In this document: positions 60,821 to 64,000 of the stretch, piece by piece
How positions within the stretch are numbered: the stretch's first letter is position 1
Layout of the letters: each line of letters begins with the position of its first letter
Origin: Rathayibacter_A sp036510655
GTDB taxonomy: Bacteria > Actinomycetota > Actinomycetes > Actinomycetales > Microbacteriaceae
Length of the DNA: 64,000 nucleotides
NCBI GenBank assembly: GCA_036510655.1
Contig: DATCDQ010000058.1
Span: 1-64,000, forward strand
Direction of reading: 5' to 3'
The notes under the pieces: model-generated
Databases searched by the model: none
What the model was told of the DNA's origin: nothing
What the model saw: only the letters and a program-made list of their open reading frames with translations
Program-made: the position numbers and the translations under genes

Positions 60821-61729
60821 GTGACAGCACGCACTCCACTCCCGCCAACACTCGGCAACGGCGCATTCTCCGTTCGCGACGCACGCAGCGCAGGAGCGAG
60901 CGCAAGTCGCCTGCGCAGCGGCGATCTCGAACGCCCATTTCATGGGGTTCGCAACCGCATCCCCGGCAAGCCGGACCTGCTGCGCCGCTGCGCCACCTAT
61001 CAGCACTGGATGCCGGAACATGCGTTCTTCTGCGGCTTCACTGCCGCATCCATCCTGAACATCCCGCTGCCGTACAGTCATGAACAGTCGGAAGATCTCC
61101 ATGTGGCAGTTCCTGCGCCGCACCGAGCACCCCGCGGCAAGGGCATCATCGGGCACGCATTGCAGGTTGAAGGCACCGATGCGCACGTTGTCGATGATCT
61201 GCGCATCAGCAGTGCGGAACGTACCTGGTTCGACCTTGGCAGCGCGCTGAATCTGTCCGATCTGGTAGCGGCAACCGACTTCCTCATCAGCCGAAGCGCA
61301 CCTTTGACCACACCGAGCCGGCTCGCCGCTGCTTTGGCTCGGTACCCGGGACGGCGCGGCAGGCGTTCCTTGCGCCAAGCCCTCGAACTCGCGGATGCCC
61401 GCTCCGAATCGCTTAAGGAATCACAACTTCGCCTGATCCTCAGCGGCGCACAACTTGCCGGACTTGTCTCGAACCTGGAGATCACGACATCCGGAGGGTC
61501 CCGCTATCGCGCCGATCTGGCCTTCCCTGAACAGCGCGTGCTCATCGAATATCAGAGCGACTACCACGGCGAAACCGAACAGTTCCGCGCGGATATGACT
61601 CGCCGCTCACGCTTGGAAGCAGACGGTTGGTTCGTCGTCTACGTCAACGCCGATGACCTTCGGAATCCTGAGGAACTCGTGGCGCGCATCCGCTCTGTGT
61701 TATTCAAACGGTCACACGACGGCCACTGA
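60821..61729 (+). CDS. DUF559 (Vsr-like nuclease fold) protein with AbiEi-like N-terminus
   Basis: 302 residues. The N-terminal half resembles the winged-helix region of AbiEi-type antitoxin-like proteins (FSVRDARSAGASASRLRSGDLERPFHGVR). The C-terminal 110 residues show a restriction-endonuclease-like core (YRADLAFPEQRVLIEYQSDYH, then RRSRLEADGWFVVYVNADDL), with Asp, Glu and Gln-x-x-Tyr-His placed as in Vsr/DUF559 proteins. These are common and variable in number in Microbacteriaceae; function unknown. GTG at 60821. The stop codon lies inside palindromic repeat copy 2. Confidence 0.8.
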   Translation: MTARTPLPPTLGNGAFSVRDARSAGASASRLRSGDLERPFHGVRNRIPGKPDLLRRCATYQHWMPEHAFFCGFTAASILNIPLPYSHEQSEDLHVAVPAPHRAPRGKGIIGHALQVEGTDAHVVDDLRISSAERTWFDLGSALNLSDLVAATDFLISRSAPLTTPSRLAAALARYPGRRGRRSLRQALELADARSESLKESQLRLILSGAQLAGLVSNLEITTSGGSRYRADLAFPEQRVLIEYQSDYHGETEQFRADMTRRSRLEADGWFVVYVNADDLRNPEELVARIRSVLFKRSHDGH

Positions 61730-61766
61730 GTTGCCCCACGAAGGGTCATTTGCGGCAACTCACGGG
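61727..61766. repeat. palindromic repeat copy 2, inverted, over the DUF559 stop codon
   Basis: TGAGTTGCC (61727-61735) and GGCAACTCACGGG (61754-61766) with AAGGGTCATTT in the loop, the reverse complement of the copy 1 loop. So the two copies flank the gene in opposite orientation. Confidence 0.8.
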
Positions 61767-61774
61767 GGGGTGTG

Positions 61775-62626
61775 CTACGCGTCGGCGGCGAGTTCGTGTG
61801 CCCTGGCCAATGCCGCATCCGTCGCACGGTCGAACAAGGTTTTGAGGTCGGCCGACTCGAGCACCGCCACGGCCCGTTCGGTTGTGCCTTTCGGGCTGGT
61901 CACCTGCACGCGCAATTCGGGTGGGGTGCGCCCCGACTGCACAAGCAGCTCCGCAGCGCCGAGGAAGGTTCCGTTCACCAGTTGCGCCGCCTGCTCCGGG
62001 CTGAAGCCCTTGTCGATCGCCGTCGCCGTGAGCTGCTCGATCAGGTAGAAGACATAGGCAGGGCCGGAGCCGGAGATCGTGCTCAAGGCATCCAGTTGGC
62101 TTTCGGGCACCTCGACCACCTCGCCGACCGTTTCGAACAGGGTGCGCGCGAGCGCGAGCTCCGCAGCGCACGACCGGCTGCCCGCGCTGATTCCAGTCAC
62201 GGCGCGACCCACGATCGCCGGCGTGTTCGGCATCGACCGAACGACCGCGACGGATGCCGGCAGCGCCGCCTCGAATGTCGCCATCGTTACGCCTGCCGCA
62301 ACGCTGATCACGAGCGCACCGGGCGCGAGGGCATCCGCTATTTCCGCAAGCAGGTCGGGAACCATCGTCGGCTTCACGGCGACGAGCACGATGCCTGCAC
62401 CGTTGACCGCGCTCCGGTTGGCCTCGGGTGCGGCCTCGGTCGCGTAAGCGATCACGCCCGGCATATCCGCAAGTTCGGCCGCCTTGGCGGCGCTTCGATT
62501 CGTCAAGCGGATGCCTCCGTCGACCACGATCCCCGGTTTTAGCAGCCCACTCAGGATGGCTCTGCCCATCGACCCAGCACCGAGGATCGCAATCGCGGGC
62601 AAGTTCGCTGTAGCCTCAACACTCAT
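61775..62626 (-). CDS. proC: pyrroline-5-carboxylate reductase
   Basis: 283 residues. NADPH-binding IAILGAGSMGRAILSGLL, VLVAVKPTMVPDLL, VRSMPNTPAIVGRAVTGI and SGSGPAYVFYLIEQL ... GTFLGAAELL, the proline-synthesis enzyme signature. ATG at 62626 lies 6 nt after TAGGCT. Convergent with the DUF559 gene and divergent from the alpha-galactosidase. Confidence 0.94.
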   Translation of the reverse strand: MSVEATANLPAIAILGAGSMGRAILSGLLKPGIVVDGGIRLTNRSAAKAAELADMPGVIAYATEAAPEANRSAVNGAGIVLVAVKPTMVPDLLAEIADALAPGALVISVAAGVTMATFEAALPASVAVVRSMPNTPAIVGRAVTGISAGSRSCAAELALARTLFETVGEVVEVPESQLDALSTISGSGPAYVFYLIEQLTATAIDKGFSPEQAAQLVNGTFLGAAELLVQSGRTPPELRVQVTSPKGTTERAVAVLESADLKTLFDRATDAALARAHELAADA

Positions 62627-62632
62627 GCGCTC

Positions 62633-62638
62633 AGCCTA
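62633..62638 (-). promoter_or_regulatory. -10 box of leaderless proC
   Basis: TAGGCT on the minus strand, 6 nt before the ATG. Confidence 0.6.
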
Positions 62639-62709
62639 TTCACCGGCGGCGCGGGCCTTGGATGCATGCCATACATTGGTGCAGAACATATCGAGACTCT
62701 GGAGTACAC

Positions 62710-64000
62710 ATGCCGCCGCTTGACCCCGCCGGGTTCGATCCCGCCGCGTTCGTCGTCGAATCGCCGGACCTGCTTGTGCACGTGCGCGGCGGAGGTGTGA
62801 GCGTTCTGCTCGATCTGCGCGGCGAGCTCCTGCCCGCGATTGTGCACTGGGGGGCCGACCTGGGCGAGCTGACCGCTGATGATGCGCTCGCATTGACAAT
62901 CGCCGATCTTGCGCCTTTGGTCAACAACGTCGTCGATGAGCCGATCCGACTCGCGCTGCTACCCGAGCAGCACACCGGTTGGACCGGACGCCCCGGGCTA
63001 TCCGGCAGTCGCGCCGGCGGTGCGTGGTCGCCGTGGTTCCGCACCACGAGACTGACGATCGCAGCCAACGGAACGGAGCCGGTCAGCATCCGCCCTCGGG
63101 TCTCGGGCGGTTCCGACCGCGACGGTGCAGCCGCTTCCGACCATGACGGCGCAGCCGGCTCTCCCCTGGTCGCCGTCGAGGGCGGTGCGCACATCAGCGT
63201 CGAAGCGGCGGATCCGGTCGCACAACTGCGCCTTGGGCTCGAATTCGAACTGGCACCGTCCGGGCTGCTGCGCACGCGCGCCACCGTCATTAACGATGGC
63301 GACGACTATCAGCTGGATGAACTTTCGCTCGCGCTGCCGCTCCCGCCGCGAGCGCGTGAGATCCTCGATTTCGCGGGACGGTGGAGCAAGGAGCGCGCGC
63401 CGCAGCGCCGCGAACTCACGGTCGGTGCGCACCTGCGCGAGGGACGCCACGGCCGCACCGGGCCGGATGCCGCGACCGTTCTCACCGTCGGAACGCCCGG
63501 TTTCGGCTTCGCGGCCGGCGAAGTCTGGGGGCTCCACGTCGGCTTCAGCGGCAACCATAGGCACTACGCCGAGCGGCTGAGCACCGGTGATCAAGTGCTC
63601 GGCGGCGGTGAGCTGCTGCTTCCCGGCGAAGTGCGTCTGCGCACCGGCGAAAGCTACACGGGGCCCTGGCTGTACGGCTCGTACGGCGTCGGACTCGACG
63701 AGCAGGCGCAGCGGTTCCATCGCTATTTGCGGGCGCGGTCGCAGCATCTGCATGCGCCGCGGCCAGTCACGCTCAACGTGTGGGAGGCGGTCTACTTCGA
63801 TCACAACTTCGCACGGCTGACGGCGTTGGCCGACCGCGCTGCGCAGCTCGGGGTCGAGCGTTTTGTGCTCGATGACGGATGGTTCCGCCACCGTCGCAAC
63901 GATCATGCCGGGCTCGGCGACTGGTATGTCGACGAAACGGTGTGGCCGAACGGGCTCGGCCCGCTCGTCGAGACCGTGCGATCCCTCGGTATGCAGTTCG
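62710..64000 (+). CDS. alpha-galactosidase (GH36), C-terminus cut by window edge
   Basis: 430 residues visible. The N-terminal beta-supersandwich (VHWGADLGEL, WSPWFRTTRL, HVGFSGNHRHYAERL, GPWLYGSYGVGLDEQAQRFH) leads into the barrel with LNVWEAVYFDHNF and FVLDDGWFRHRRND, both typical of GH36. The catalytic Asp residues lie beyond the edge. No signal peptide, so cytoplasmic. GGAG lies 5 nt before the ATG at 62710. No sugar transporter is visible yet; it may follow downstream. Confidence 0.92.
   Translation, partial: MPPLDPAGFDPAAFVVESPDLLVHVRGGGVSVLLDLRGELLPAIVHWGADLGELTADDALALTIADLAPLVNNVVDEPIRLALLPEQHTGWTGRPGLSGSRAGGAWSPWFRTTRLTIAANGTEPVSIRPRVSGGSDRDGAAASDHDGAAGSPLVAVEGGAHISVEAADPVAQLRLGLEFELAPSGLLRTRATVINDGDDYQLDELSLALPLPPRAREILDFAGRWSKERAPQRRELTVGAHLREGRHGRTGPDAATVLTVGTPGFGFAAGEVWGLHVGFSGNHRHYAERLSTGDQVLGGGELLLPGEVRLRTGESYTGPWLYGSYGVGLDEQAQRFHRYLRARSQHLHAPRPVTLNVWEAVYFDHNFARLTALADRAAQLGVERFVLDDGWFRHRRNDHAGLGDWYVDETVWPNGLGPLVETVRSLGMQF

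Noticed and set aside
1..64000. tRNA, rRNA, CRISPR arrays, transposases, integrases, attachment sites
   Set aside because: None was recognised on either strand; the repeats found are short palindromes and tandem units without the regular spacer pattern of CRISPR.

Overview
The window is high-GC DNA from an actinomycete, most likely a member of the Microbacteriaceae. This rests on the menaquinone gene set, an FprA-type reductase, the 32-residue ribosomal protein bL37, WXG100 proteins, and many leaderless genes with a TANNNT box 5-8 nt before an ATG or GTG. No tRNA, rRNA, CRISPR array or recognisable insertion sequence was seen. All functions are read from translations by eye; no database search was possible.

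Layout. (1) 1-10400 is one half of a menaquinone locus: fprA (cut by the window edge), polyprenyl diphosphate synthase and menG on the minus strand; menF on plus; a PPK2 polyphosphate kinase; menD with a small membrane protein; a DUF4229 protein; menA and menE. (2) 10459-42824 is a 32-kb block separating menE from menB. It holds a 12-TM LRV protein with a secreted propeller protein (minus strand). Divergent from them runs a tightly coupled operon: giant Ig/Fn3 surface protein, MoxR ATPase, DUF58, transglutaminase-like protein, PP2C phosphatase, FHA protein, Ser/Thr kinase, second FHA protein, and an FHA-bearing FtsK/EssC-type ATPase. Then come three WXG100-type proteins (one carrying a lipase domain) and a small partner, an XRE-MNT/HepT toxin-antitoxin pair, a DUF805-FHA protein, and a LuxR-type response regulator with a sensor kinase and a second membrane protein. 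(3) 42821-47936 resumes menaquinone genes: menB, an LCP cell-wall ligase, menC, and an MFS transporter. (4) 47944-52597 is a System II cytochrome c maturation operon (ccsB, resB, ccdA, a TlpA/ResA-like lipoprotein) led by a histidine phosphatase. (5) 52679-64000 holds housekeeping genes: archaeal-type AspRS, a membrane alpha/beta hydrolase, a TRIC channel, YegP, a Dabb protein, a glutaredoxin, bL37, an ArsR regulator, TrkH/TrkA, a DUF559 protein bracketed by palindromic repeats, proC, and an alpha-galactosidase cut by the edge.

Main result. Block (2) looks like a minimal type VII-like secretion system wired to Ser/Thr phospho-signalling. It has an EssC-like motor with a probable ubiquitin-like domain and an FHA domain, WXG100 substrates including a putative lipase, a kinase, a phosphatase and four FHA proteins. 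No EccB, EccD, EccE or mycosin was seen. Its signalling half resembles the bifidobacterial PFNA cluster (known). Four copies of an 18-bp palindrome (ATGGG-N8-CCCAT, then CG) lie before its four transcription units, always in the same orientation to the downstream gene and abutting a -35-like hexamer. This suggests one activator, plausibly the adjacent LuxR-type regulator, controls the whole set.
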